From Anaerolinea thermolimosa (GTDB lineage: Bacteria > Chloroflexota > Anaerolineae > Anaerolineales > Anaerolineaceae): 64,000 bases of DNA. Made by a program: the position numbers and the translations under genes. A model generated the notes under the pieces. That model was not told the origin of the DNA, ran no database searches, and worked only from the letters and a program-made list of their open reading frames with translations. Below are positions 36,169 through 45,013 of this stretch, piece after piece (position 1 is the first letter of the stretch; every line of letters begins with the position of its first letter). The stretch is from NCBI RefSeq assembly GCF_001050195.2, contig NZ_DF967965.1, positions 94,401-158,400 on the forward strand, written 5' to 3'.

Positions 36169-37022
36169 GCGGCGAACAGGTTAAACAGGAAGTACGCTCG
36201 TTTTACGATCAGGTCGGCTGGCAAAAAGTGGCCGAGGGTCTGTATCAGAATGCCCGTTATGAAGACCTGCGGCCGGTTTCTGCCGAGTATATTCATCGCT
36301 GTCATTTGCGGGTGGGGCGGCATCTTGCGTCGACGGGGCGCTTTCTCCTGGATGCTGGCTCTGGGCCGGTGCAATATCCTGAGTACGAGGCTTATTCACG
36401 GGGGTACCGGTATCGGGTGTGTGCGGATCTGTCGATCGTGGCCCTGAAAGAAGCCCGCCGACGGCTGGGGAACCACGCTCTGTGTGTGGTGGCCGATGTA
36501 GCCAATTTGCCTTTTGCCAGGGGGGTTTTCGATGGTGCGGTATCATTGCATACGCTTCATCATTTGCCCCTTATTGAACAGGGCAGGGCTTACGATGAGC
36601 TTTACCGCACTCTGGCAGAGGGGCGTACAGCGGTGGTGGTCAATGGCTGGACGGACTCTCCCCTCATGCAGAAGACCGCCTGGATGGTTCGCCTGGCAGA
36701 GCGTGTGGGCAAGCTGTTTTCGCCTCAGCAGAAAAAGGCCGACAGCGTGGTCGAAAAGCCTACACGGAATGCGCCGACGGGCACTTTTGTTCAAAAGCTG
36801 AATGCCGCCTGGCTGCGACAGCTGTTAGATGGAAAGATGCATTTTGAAATTCTGGTCTGGCGCAGTGTCAGTGTGCGCTGGATGCGGGCGTTGATTCATA
36901 CCGCAACCGGCGGAAAGTTCTGGCTGCGCCTGTTGTTCTGGCTGGAAGAACGCGCTCCGCGCTGGTTTGGAGAAAACGGTCAGTACCCGCTGGTGGTGAT
37001 TACCAAAGAACCGAAAGTCTGA
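36165..37022 (+). CDS. Class I SAM-dependent methyltransferase
   Basis: The 285-residue protein has a Rossmann methyltransferase core: motif I FLLDAGSGPVQYPEYE (about residues 60-75), acidic ADLSIVAL, CVVADVANLPF and SLHTLHHLP. An N-terminal helical segment (SFYDQVGWQKVAEG) resembles polyketide-type sugar or quinone methyltransferases. The C-terminal third (about 195-285) is a lid-like region with basic and aromatic residues. By position after the ABC exporter genes it could methylate the terminal sugar recognised by the Wzt C-terminal domain, as known for some O-antigens; this is inference. Confidence 0.78.
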   Translation: MSGEQVKQEVRSFYDQVGWQKVAEGLYQNARYEDLRPVSAEYIHRCHLRVGRHLASTGRFLLDAGSGPVQYPEYEAYSRGYRYRVCADLSIVALKEARRRLGNHALCVVADVANLPFARGVFDGAVSLHTLHHLPLIEQGRAYDELYRTLAEGRTAVVVNGWTDSPLMQKTAWMVRLAERVGKLFSPQQKKADSVVEKPTRNAPTGTFVQKLNAAWLRQLLDGKMHFEILVWRSVSVRWMRALIHTATGGKFWLRLLFWLEERAPRWFGENGQYPLVVITKEPKV

Positions 37023-37078
37023 TTTTCCCCGCCTGGCAGGGGCGGCCTGCGGGTGGAGTTTCCTCTCAGGAGGCAATT

Positions 37079-38110
37079 GTGGACTGGTCAGAAAAGGTTG
37101 TGTTGATTACCGGAGGCACCGGTTCGTTCGGGAAAAAATTTGTTGAGATTATGCTGGCGGAATATCATCCGGCCAAGCTGATCATCTTCAGCCGCGATGA
37201 ACTCAAGCAGCATGAAATGCGTCAGGCAGGCTATGATCATCCCAGCCTGCGCTACTTCATCGGCGATGTACGCGATCGCGAACGCCTCAAACGTGCCTTT
37301 GAGGGGGTGGATGTGGTGGTGCACGCGGCAGCGCTTAAGCAGGTGCCTGCATGTGAATACAACCCGATGGAGGCGATCAAAACCAACATTCTGGGAAGCA
37401 GTAATGTGGTAGACGCTGCGCTCGATTGCGGGGTAGAAAAGGTGCTGGCGCTGAGCACCGATAAGGCGGTCAACCCGGTTAATCTTTATGGGGCAACCAA
37501 GCTGGCGGCTGAAAAACTGATTGTTCAGAGCAATGCCTACGCTGGTTGGGGCGGCAAACGGGGAAAACCCACCCGTCTGAGCTGTGTGCGATATGGCAAC
37601 GTGGTTGGGAGCCGCGGCAGTGTGGTGCCGGTTTTCCTCAAGCAGCGCCAGAACGGCAAAGTCACCGTGACCGACGAACGTATGACGCGCTTCTGGCTGA
37701 CGCTGGAGCAGGGGGTGCGCTTTGTCATCCGTTGCATTGAGCAAATGCGCGGGGGTGAGGTTTTTGTGCCGAAAATTCCCAGTATGGCGGTGATGGACCT
37801 GGCGCGGGCGGTGGCCCCGGAAAATGACATTGAAATTATTGGAATTCGGCCGGGCGAGAAATTGCATGAGGTGCTCATCTCGGAAGACGAAGCCCGGCAC
37901 ACGGTGGAGCTGGAGGATCTATTCGTCGTGATGCCACCGGAACGTATCTGGGCCAAGCCGTTCGGCTGGGACTGGGAAGACCAGGGAAAACCTCTACCGG
38001 ATGGATATCGATACGCCAGTAATAACAATCCACAGTGGCTGACGATCGAACAGATTCGCGAGATGATCCGACCGATTGAAGCTGAACACGAGAAGGGCAC
38101 GCTGGGGTGA
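37079..38110 (+). CDS. UDP-N-acetylglucosamine 4,6-dehydratase (inverting; PseB/CapE type)
   Basis: The 343-residue protein has GGTGSFGKKFVEIML (NADP site), IFSRDELKQHEMR, FIGDVRDRERLKRAFEGVD, HAAALKQVPACEYNPMEAIKTN and the family hallmark STDKAVNPVNLYGATK (Tyr137/Lys141). RYGNVVGSRGSV and IRPGEKLHEVLIS follow. It should convert UDP-GlcNAc to UDP-2-acetamido-2,6-dideoxy-L-arabino-4-hexulose. This is the first step to pseudaminic acid or to UDP-L-FucNAc-type sugars. No PseC aminotransferase follows; the next gene is an RmlD-like reductase, which points to the CapE-CapF route. GTG start with CAGGAGG upstream. The 56-bp gap before it contains a short GC-rich inverted repeat. Confidence 0.92.
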   Translation: MDWSEKVVLITGGTGSFGKKFVEIMLAEYHPAKLIIFSRDELKQHEMRQAGYDHPSLRYFIGDVRDRERLKRAFEGVDVVVHAAALKQVPACEYNPMEAIKTNILGSSNVVDAALDCGVEKVLALSTDKAVNPVNLYGATKLAAEKLIVQSNAYAGWGGKRGKPTRLSCVRYGNVVGSRGSVVPVFLKQRQNGKVTVTDERMTRFWLTLEQGVRFVIRCIEQMRGGEVFVPKIPSMAVMDLARAVAPENDIEIIGIRPGEKLHEVLISEDEARHTVELEDLFVVMPPERIWAKPFGWDWEDQGKPLPDGYRYASNNNPQWLTIEQIREMIRPIEAEHEKGTLG

Positions 38111-39024
38111 AGAAACTGCTGGTAACCGGGGCGAGCGGTCTGCTCGGGCTGAATCTTTGCCTGGATGCGGCCGGTTCTTACGAGGTGACGGGGCTGGTCA
38201 ACCGCCACGGGTTGCGCGGCGCGCCGTTCCGCACCGTTCAGGCCGATTTATCCCTGCCGGGTGAGGCAGCCCGGATCATTGAGGCGCTTCGCCCTGATTT
38301 TGTGGTGCATACGGCGGCTCTGGCTAACCTGGATGCCTGCGAGCAAAACCCCCTTCTTTCGGCGCGATTAAATGCGGAACTGCCCGGCGAGGTAGCAGAG
38401 GTATGCCGCCGTTTGAGGGTGCGCTGGGTGCATATTTCGACGGATGCGGTATTTGATGGCGCGCGTGGGGGGTATTCAGAGGTGGACGAGCCAAACCCAC
38501 TGGGGGTCTATGCGCGTGATAAGCTGGCGGGTGAAAAAGCGGCGGCCAGCGACCCCCTGGCATTGATTGCCCGGGTGAACTTCTTCGGTTGGAGCCTGAC
38601 AGGCACGCGCAGCCTGGCCGAATTTTTCTATTACAACCTGGTGGCTGGCAAGCCGGTGAAGGGGTTTACAGACGTTTACTTTTGCCCGTTGCTGGCCAAT
38701 CATCTGGGGAGCATGCTTCTGGAGATGCTGGAACAGGGGATGAGCGGGCTGTACCACGTTCTCAGCAGAGAATGCCTCAGCAAGTATCAGTTTGGGGTCA
38801 ACCTGGCGAGGCGGTTTGGCCTGGATGAAGGTCTGATTACCCCCACCTCGGTACGCGAGTCGGGGCTGGCGGCCCGGCGTTCACCCAACCTGACCTTGCG
38901 TGTAGATAAACTGGAAGCTGCCCTCGGGCGGGCGATGCCCGGGCAGGCTGAAGAGATGGATGCCTTTGCAAAGTTATGGGAAACAGGGCGTCCACAGCAA
39001 TTGAGAGCCCTGTTGGAAGGATGA
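38107..39024 (+). CDS. RmlD-like nucleotide-sugar 4-keto reductase
   Basis: The 305-residue SDR has GASGLLGLNLCLDAAG at the N-terminus, VVHTAALANLDACEQNP (RmlD substrate loop), HISTDAVFDGARGGYSE, and the catalytic tyrosine/lysine pair in GVYARDKLAGEK. It resembles dTDP-4-dehydrorhamnose reductase and the N-terminal half of CapF/WbjC. The GTGA overlap with the PseB/CapE gene suggests it reduces the dehydratase product at C4, giving a UDP-6-deoxy-HexNAc. No RmlA, B or C is nearby, so a rhamnose role is unlikely. It lacks the cupin C-terminus of CapF, so C3 epimerisation is not expected. Confidence 0.82.
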   Translation: MKKLLVTGASGLLGLNLCLDAAGSYEVTGLVNRHGLRGAPFRTVQADLSLPGEAARIIEALRPDFVVHTAALANLDACEQNPLLSARLNAELPGEVAEVCRRLRVRWVHISTDAVFDGARGGYSEVDEPNPLGVYARDKLAGEKAAASDPLALIARVNFFGWSLTGTRSLAEFFYYNLVAGKPVKGFTDVYFCPLLANHLGSMLLEMLEQGMSGLYHVLSRECLSKYQFGVNLARRFGLDEGLITPTSVRESGLAARRSPNLTLRVDKLEAALGRAMPGQAEEMDAFAKLWETGRPQQLRALLEG

Positions 39025-39047
39025 CTTTGGAAGAAAGAGAGGGAGTT

Positions 39048-40115
39048 ATGGAGATCAAAATCGGCAGTCATATCGTCGGGGAGAATCATCCCACTTATTT
39101 CATCGCCGACATCGCCGCCAACCATGATGGCGACCTGGAGCGCGCCAAGATGCTCATCCGGCTGGCCAAAGCCGCCGGGGCTGATGCAGCGAAATTCCAG
39201 AACTTCCGCGCGCCGAAGATCGTCTCCGATTACGGCTTTAAGGCCCTGGGGGGGCAAAAATCGCACCAGGCCAGCTGGAATAAATCGGTTTATGAGGTGT
39301 ATGAAGGGGCATCCATTCCTTTTGAATGGACCCCTGAACTGAAAGCTGTGTGTGACGAGGTGGGCATTGATTACTTCTCCTCACCTTACGATTTTGAAGC
39401 TACCGATTATCTTGTGCCTTATGTCCCGGCGATTAAGGTGGGGTCGGGGGAGATCACCTGGCCTGAAGCGCTGGAATGGATTGCCCGCAAAGGGTTGCCG
39501 GTGATTTTAGCAACGGGGGCTTCAGATATCGGCGAGGTGGCGGCCGCGGTGCGATTGATCACGGCGATCAATCCGCAGCTGGTGCTCATGCAGTGCAATA
39601 CAAATTACACTGGTGACCTGGAGAATTTCAACCATCTTCACCTGAACGTGCTCAAAACCTACGGGGTGATGTTCCCGAATGTAGTGCTGGGGCTTTCTGA
39701 TCATACTCCTGGCCACGCTGCCGTGCTGGGGGCGGTGGCACTGGGCGCGCGCGTGGTAGAGAAGCACTTCACCGATGACAACAACCGCGTAGGCCCCGAC
39801 CACCGCTTCGCGTTGAATCCGCATGACTGGGAAGAGATGGTGATCAATACCCGTCGTTTGGAACGTGCTCTGGGTTCAGCCGATAAGTTCGTGGCGGGTA
39901 ACGAACAGGAAACGGTGGTGTTGCAGCGACGGTGTTTGCGGGCGGCACGCGATATGAAGGCCGGCGAGGTGCTGACTCGCGCTGATATTGATGTGCTGCG
40001 CCCCGCCCCGCGTGATGCCATCATGCCCTACGAACTAGACAGGGTGATCGGGAAACGCCTGCTGGTGGACAAACCGTTTGGCCAGGAGTTCCGCTGGACG
40101 GACCTGGGAGCATGA
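39048..40115 (+). CDS. NeuB-family nonulosonic acid synthase with SAF domain (copy 1)
   Basis: The 355-residue protein has the NeuB TIM barrel: YFIADIAANHDGDLERAKMLI, KAAGADAAKFQNF, YFSSPYDFEATDYL, IKVGSGEITWPEAL, VILATGASDIGEV, LSDHTPGHAAVLGAVALGA and EKHFTDDNN. A C-terminal SAF/antifreeze-like domain (about 290-355: RRCLRAARDMKAGEVLTRADI) follows. These enzymes condense phosphoenolpyruvate with a six-carbon N-acyl sugar to give a nine-carbon sialic-acid-like sugar. The CQN/NTNY segment differs from typical NeuAc synthases, so the substrate is open. Start ATG 39048 with AGAGGGAG upstream; an earlier ATG (39021) overlaps the previous stop. A second NeuB (54485) without the SAF domain exists. 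Confidence 0.88.
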   Translation: MEIKIGSHIVGENHPTYFIADIAANHDGDLERAKMLIRLAKAAGADAAKFQNFRAPKIVSDYGFKALGGQKSHQASWNKSVYEVYEGASIPFEWTPELKAVCDEVGIDYFSSPYDFEATDYLVPYVPAIKVGSGEITWPEALEWIARKGLPVILATGASDIGEVAAAVRLITAINPQLVLMQCNTNYTGDLENFNHLHLNVLKTYGVMFPNVVLGLSDHTPGHAAVLGAVALGARVVEKHFTDDNNRVGPDHRFALNPHDWEEMVINTRRLERALGSADKFVAGNEQETVVLQRRCLRAARDMKAGEVLTRADIDVLRPAPRDAIMPYELDRVIGKRLLVDKPFGQEFRWTDLGA

Positions 40116-40147
40116 TCTTCTCGATGTTTTGCCCGGCAGGCTGAGGT

Positions 40148-41287
40148 ATGCGCGTTCTTTACTTCACTCGCGATTACACCCCTCACGATTATCGCTTCCT
40201 CACTTCGCTGGTTGAAAGCGGGCAAGAGGTCTTTTTCCTGCGCCTGGAACGGCAGAAACGGCAGGTAGAAGACCGCCCTCTCCCATCTGAGGTTGAACAG
40301 ATCGTCTGGCGAGGCGGGCAGAGGCCTTTTTCGTGGCGTTCATTACCTGCCATGGTGCTGGGGTTGCGCAGGGTGCTCGCCCGGTACCAGCCAGACGTTA
40401 TCCATGCCGGGCCAGTGCAGAGCTGTGCATTTCTTGCCGCGCTGGCGGGGAGCAGGCCGCTGGTGACCATGTCCTGGGGGTCGGACCTGCTGGTAGATGC
40501 TTATCAAAACCCGTGGATGAGGGGAATCACGCGGTTCACCCTGCGGCGAAGCGATATGCTGGTTGGCGACTGCCAGGCAGTGCAACGGGCGGCAGAAGGC
40601 TTTGGCTTCTCTGGAGAACGGGTGGTTTTGTTCCCCTGGGGCGTGGATGTGGAGAAGTTCTCTCTGGCAGGGAGTGACGATGGCCTTCGGGAACGTTTGG
40701 GATGGAAGGATGCGTTTGTGATTTTATCTCTGCGTTCCTGGGAGCCGATCTATGGGGTTGACTGCGTGGTGCGAGCATTTGCCCAGGCCGCTGAAGCAGA
40801 ACCGCGTTTGCGCCTGCTCCTGCTGGGAAATGGTTCACTCGCGGGGAAAATACAGGCCATGATTTACGAACACAACCTGCACGAGCGGGTTTATCTGGGC
40901 GGGCAGGTGAGTCAGCGCGAACTCCCGCGGTACTACCGGGCGGCTGACCTGTATGTGAGCGCCTCGCATAGCGATGGCTCTTCGGTCTCGCTGTTAGAAG
41001 CTCTGGCAAGCGGCCTGCCGGTGCTGGTTTCAGATATCCCGGGCAACCGTGAATGGATAGAAGAGGGTGTGGCTGGCTGGCTTTTTCCGGATGGAGATAG
41101 TGAAGCACTGGCCGCAGGAATGTTGAGAGCGGTTTCAACTGGATCAGAGCTGAGCGAAATAGGTCGGCGAGGGCGAAGGCTGGCAGAGGAACGTGCTGAT
41201 TGGCGGAAGAACTTCCCAAAATTGCTGTCAGCCTATCAACAGGCGAGTGAATTTGTGAAGAATAAAAGGTCAAACCATGGGCATTAA
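40148..41287 (+). CDS. Glycosyltransferase, GT4 family
   Basis: The 379-residue GT-B protein has the N-terminal RVLYFTRDYTPHDYRFLTSL, SWGSDLLVDAYQNPW in the acceptor region, PWGVDVEKFSL, and a donor domain with GNGSLAGKIQAMI and SASHSDGSSVSLLEALASGLPVLV, with the EX7E-type glutamate in SLLEA. Retaining mechanism and sugar-nucleotide donor are likely; linkage unknown. It follows NeuB copy 1 by 32 bp, so it may add a sugar to the nonulosonate-containing unit. It overlaps the next gene by 11 bp. Confidence 0.88.
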   Translation: MRVLYFTRDYTPHDYRFLTSLVESGQEVFFLRLERQKRQVEDRPLPSEVEQIVWRGGQRPFSWRSLPAMVLGLRRVLARYQPDVIHAGPVQSCAFLAALAGSRPLVTMSWGSDLLVDAYQNPWMRGITRFTLRRSDMLVGDCQAVQRAAEGFGFSGERVVLFPWGVDVEKFSLAGSDDGLRERLGWKDAFVILSLRSWEPIYGVDCVVRAFAQAAEAEPRLRLLLLGNGSLAGKIQAMIYEHNLHERVYLGGQVSQRELPRYYRAADLYVSASHSDGSSVSLLEALASGLPVLVSDIPGNREWIEEGVAGWLFPDGDSEALAAGMLRAVSTGSELSEIGRRGRRLAEERADWRKNFPKLLSAYQQASEFVKNKRSNHGH

Positions 41288-43124
41288 GAAATATTTCCAC
41301 GGAGTTTCCTTTCGCGGCCTGGATTGGATTTATATTGTGCTTATATTGGTAGGGCTGGCATCGATGGTTCAGGTAATGCCCACGGTCAACCGCACGCCAG
41401 ATATCGACTCGGGGATCTTCCTGTATTTTGGTTCGCGAATTTTGCACGGCGAGCTTCCCTACCGGGATTTGTGGGATAGTAAGCCACCGGGGATTTTTTA
41501 CATCAATGCACTGGGCCTCTTCGTTAGCGGAGGCAGCCGGTGGGGAGTCTGGCTACTAGAGTTTGTGGGCATTACTGTGGCTCTGCTGGCTGGGTACGCG
41601 TTTTTAAAACGGTCGTTTGGGAAGATGGCGGCGTTTTTCAGTCTGATCTTGATGGCGGCTCATCTGGCTTTGGTTCTGGAAGGCGGAAATCTAACGGAAG
41701 AATATGGCTTACCTTTCCAGTTTTTAATCTGGCTTATTTGGTTGAAGATCATGCAAGACCCGAAGCATTTCTGGCCCGGGTTCTGGATGGGGGTAGTTGC
41801 AGGGGTATCATCAACAATGAAACAGACCAATGGAGGGGCTCTGGTGGCTCCGGCTCTTCTTATCGGTCTCTGGATTGTCATTACAAGAAACTGGCGTGGA
41901 GTCCGATCCTTGCTGGGAATGGCCATCGGTGTTGCTGTGGTCTGGGCAGTCTGGCTGGGATATTTCCTGGCCAGTGGAGTCTTTGAGGACTTCTGGCAGG
42001 CAGTCTTTGCATTTAATGCGTATTTTATTGGAAGTGACTTGATTACCCGACTTCGGGCTTTATTATTTGCGGTTACTTTCCTTCCCTCTAAATCACCTTA
42101 TTTTCTTATCGGTGTGCTGGCATGGCTCATTGGGGGGCTCTGGATGGTGATGAGCAGCCCTGCGGTGCGGCGGGTTTTGTTTCATCCGGTGGTGGCGTGG
42201 TTATTTATTCTTGGTTCACTCGTGTTGTTATACAAGGTTTTTTTTCGCGTTGGTTTTTCACCTTACACCCTCAAAGAGATTGGCCCATACAGGTGGGGAG
42301 CAGTTGCTATCGGGGCGACCCTGATTATTCTGGGCGTGGTCTGGGTACAGCCATCTTTTCTGAAATGGGGAAAGCATGCTCTGGATAATTTGCCTGCACC
42401 AACTCCCCGTGTTCCTGTGGCTGTGATGGGGCTAGGTTTGCTAGATTTTGTTATTCAGGCTGGACTGGTCAGCGCTACTGGTGCTCAATACAGGCATTAT
42501 CTTCTCTCGATGTTCCCTGCTTTTTCGTTACTGGTGGCATTTGCGTTTTGCTTTCTGACCGATCGCCCTATTGGAAAGGCCTGGCTGCTTTTGATGGTAA
42601 TTCCCCTGGCAATGGGTGGAGTCAGTCAAACGGTAGCCTTGTCGAAAGGAAAAGAGGACGCCGATGTACAGGAAGTAGTCGAATTTTTGCAGTCGCACCT
42701 TCCTGGAGACGCGCACATTCTTTCGTGGGGATGGAATGCCCGCTTACATTACCTGACCGGTTTCCCGGCGGTGTCACGGTATGTTCATCAAAATCCGCTT
42801 TTTGTAAGTGGATTTGCCCGGGACGAAGACGCCTCACAATTTCTACATGACCTTCAGACACATCCCCCGGATGCTATTGTGTACGGCCCACCGAAGATCA
42901 TCCCACTATTAATCCCGGAGGCAGGAACTTCCTGCGAAAAACTGGAAGATCCCGATTATATTGATTGGCTTCTACATCAGAATTCATACCAACGTTACTA
43001 TAAGCAAATGACGATTACTTCAGAAATGCGCCATGCGTTTCGGTGGATTTGTGAACATTATATTTTAGAGCCTCTACCTAATTTGCCCGAGTGGCAAATA
43101 TACCTTCGGAAACAGGTGCCTTAA
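41277..43124 (+). CDS. GT39-like polytopic glycosyltransferase (GT-C), tandem copy A
   Basis: The 615-residue protein has about 11-12 membrane helices and a first extracytoplasmic loop with TPDIDSGIFLYFGSRILHGE and LPYRDLWDSKPPGIFYINAL, the D-x-D/YRD-KPP signature of bacterial PMT-like (GT39) enzymes that use polyprenyl-phosphate sugars. A C-terminal soluble domain (about 450-615) follows. It is clearly paralogous to the next gene (DSSIF, YRDVYDHKPP). Bases here are more AT-rich and more ATA/TTA codons occur than in the neighbours, hinting at recent acquisition or relaxed selection. The protein acts at the outer face of the membrane. Confidence 0.8.
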   Translation: MGIKKYFHGVSFRGLDWIYIVLILVGLASMVQVMPTVNRTPDIDSGIFLYFGSRILHGELPYRDLWDSKPPGIFYINALGLFVSGGSRWGVWLLEFVGITVALLAGYAFLKRSFGKMAAFFSLILMAAHLALVLEGGNLTEEYGLPFQFLIWLIWLKIMQDPKHFWPGFWMGVVAGVSSTMKQTNGGALVAPALLIGLWIVITRNWRGVRSLLGMAIGVAVVWAVWLGYFLASGVFEDFWQAVFAFNAYFIGSDLITRLRALLFAVTFLPSKSPYFLIGVLAWLIGGLWMVMSSPAVRRVLFHPVVAWLFILGSLVLLYKVFFRVGFSPYTLKEIGPYRWGAVAIGATLIILGVVWVQPSFLKWGKHALDNLPAPTPRVPVAVMGLGLLDFVIQAGLVSATGAQYRHYLLSMFPAFSLLVAFAFCFLTDRPIGKAWLLLMVIPLAMGGVSQTVALSKGKEDADVQEVVEFLQSHLPGDAHILSWGWNARLHYLTGFPAVSRYVHQNPLFVSGFARDEDASQFLHDLQTHPPDAIVYGPPKIIPLLIPEAGTSCEKLEDPDYIDWLLHQNSYQRYYKQMTITSEMRHAFRWICEHYILEPLPNLPEWQIYLRKQVP

Positions 43125-43125
43125 T

Positions 43126-45009
43126 ATGAAACTTCGTTCATTTGCAATCCAATTCGTTCTGGCTGCATCATTACTGGGGCTAGCTCTCTTGGCGTTAGCC
43201 TACGCTATGCCACACCTGATGCGCATCCCCGATGTGGATTCGTCTATCTTTCAGTATTTTGGCGAACGCATGCGCGAGGGGCAATTGCCCTACCGTGATG
43301 TCTATGACCACAAACCCCCGCTCATTTTTTACCTCAATTACTGGGGGTTGATGCTGGGCGGGGGTAGCCGCTGGGGAATCTGGGCGCTGGAACTGATAGC
43401 CGTAGGGTCATCGGCGCTGATTGGTTTTACGGCTTTGAAGAGGTTTTATGGTGTGCTCCCCGCCTGGGTAGCCTCGGCGGGTTTTCTCATGAATCTGGTT
43501 TTTGTACACGAGGGCGGAAACCTCACCGAAGAATATGCCCTTCCTTTCCAGTTTGCGGCCATAGGTTTGCTTTTAGAAATGGAACGCCGCAGGCAGGGAG
43601 GCTGGTGGGCATTTTGTATCGGGGTGTGTATTGCCATGGCTTCTACCCTCAAACAACCGCTGGCCGGGCCGCTGGTGGCAACAGGCATACTCATGCTTTG
43701 GACGCGCTTGGCTCGCAAACAGTGGCGGGGCCTGATCGATTTTATATGGCTGGGGCTGGGTTTCCTGGCGGTTTGGGGTGGGTGGTTTGCATTCTTTGCG
43801 CTCCGGGGAATTTTCCCGGAATTCTGGGAGGCGGCTTTTGCCTATAATTTTGCTCTTTCGGGCATTTCGACCAGTCAGCGCCTGGATGCTCTCCTGGAAG
43901 CTTTGTATTTTCTACAGGGGGTATCGCCTTTTTATGTTCTTGGTTTTACGGCCTGGATGGCGGGGATCGTTTATCTGTTGTTTCATGAGGATGCGCTTCT
44001 GCGGGTGTTCACCTCTCGCGCGGTGGGGTGGCTGGCCGGGTTGGCGGGCCTGGTGCTGGTTTATCGGGGGATGCTTCGTTCGGGGTTGACCTTTTCCCGC
44101 ATTGGGGAGATGAGCCTGTACCGCCGGGGCCTCCTGGTTGTGGGGGTTATTCTCCTGGTGGGTGGGCTGGCCTATGCATTTCGCCGGCTCGACCGGTCCT
44201 TCTACCGATGGTTATTGCGCTGGCAGGAGGGCCACTCGACCCCTCTATTCCTTCCGCTGGCGTTTGCGGTGATCGATTTACCAGTGGAATTGGGGTTAAG
44301 CTCGCTTTCCGGGAATAATTTTCGCCATTATTTCATGGCACTTCTACCCGCATTGACTTTATTAACAGGATTCCTGGTATGGTGGCTTGCCAGACCCTCA
44401 AAAGGAGAGAATAGTAACCTGATTAGGAAGACCTGGGTGGTGGTTTTTATGATCCCGTTGTTGCTGACGGGAGTGCTCAATAACATTGATAAGATCACAG
44501 TGCAACAGGATAAAACGCTGACCGAAGTTATTGAGTATGTCAAACAGCACACCGACCCCGAAGATTATGTGCTCCAGTGGGGCAATCTGCCGATGATCAA
44601 CGTGGTTAGCGGACGAAAAGCGCCCAGCCGTTTCTTTTTCATTGATCCGCTTTTTTTGCCCAATTACACCAATGAATTTCACACGGGTACATTCCTTGCC
44701 GAACTGCAGGCTCACCCACCCCAGCTGATCATCGACAGTCGCCCATTGATTCAGCCGTTGTTTTATGAATACAATGCCGCCGATTGCTCGAAGCTTTCGG
44801 ATCGGGATTACCTGGAGGAACTGGCCAGGGCAATTCGACCCAAAAGGCCTATTAGTCGTTCGATATCCGATTATCGAGACCGTTATTTCAAACCGCCGCA
44901 AATTCCACCTGGAATGCCTGAAGTGTATCGGTGGATTTGCGAAAATTATGACGAAGAAACCGTGCTTGGCGAATGGATTGTCTTTCGCTATATGCCGGGC
45001 AGGAAATGA
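43126..45009 (+). CDS. GT39-like polytopic glycosyltransferase (GT-C), tandem copy B
   Basis: The 627-residue protein is collinear with copy A: IPDVDSSIFQYFGERMREGQ and YRDVYDHKPPLIFYLNYWG in the first loop, GGGSRWGIWALE, GGNLTEEYALPFQFA (shared as GGNLTEEYGLPFQF in copy A), helices through about residue 450 and a soluble C-terminal domain ending VYRWICENYDEE (copy A: FRWICEHYILE). Only one base separates the two genes. Tandem duplication with divergence suggests two donors or two linkages. Both use a lipid-linked sugar if the family assignment is right. Confidence 0.82.
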   Translation: MKLRSFAIQFVLAASLLGLALLALAYAMPHLMRIPDVDSSIFQYFGERMREGQLPYRDVYDHKPPLIFYLNYWGLMLGGGSRWGIWALELIAVGSSALIGFTALKRFYGVLPAWVASAGFLMNLVFVHEGGNLTEEYALPFQFAAIGLLLEMERRRQGGWWAFCIGVCIAMASTLKQPLAGPLVATGILMLWTRLARKQWRGLIDFIWLGLGFLAVWGGWFAFFALRGIFPEFWEAAFAYNFALSGISTSQRLDALLEALYFLQGVSPFYVLGFTAWMAGIVYLLFHEDALLRVFTSRAVGWLAGLAGLVLVYRGMLRSGLTFSRIGEMSLYRRGLLVVGVILLVGGLAYAFRRLDRSFYRWLLRWQEGHSTPLFLPLAFAVIDLPVELGLSSLSGNNFRHYFMALLPALTLLTGFLVWWLARPSKGENSNLIRKTWVVVFMIPLLLTGVLNNIDKITVQQDKTLTEVIEYVKQHTDPEDYVLQWGNLPMINVVSGRKAPSRFFFIDPLFLPNYTNEFHTGTFLAELQAHPPQLIIDSRPLIQPLFYEYNAADCSKLSDRDYLEELARAIRPKRPISRSISDYRDRYFKPPQIPPGMPEVYRWICENYDEETVLGEWIVFRYMPGRK

Positions 45010-45013
45010 AAAG

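Noticed and set aside
38107..39024. dTDP-rhamnose synthesis (RmlD)
   Set aside because: RmlA, RmlB and RmlC are absent in the window; the GTGA coupling is to a UDP-GlcNAc 4,6-dehydratase instead.
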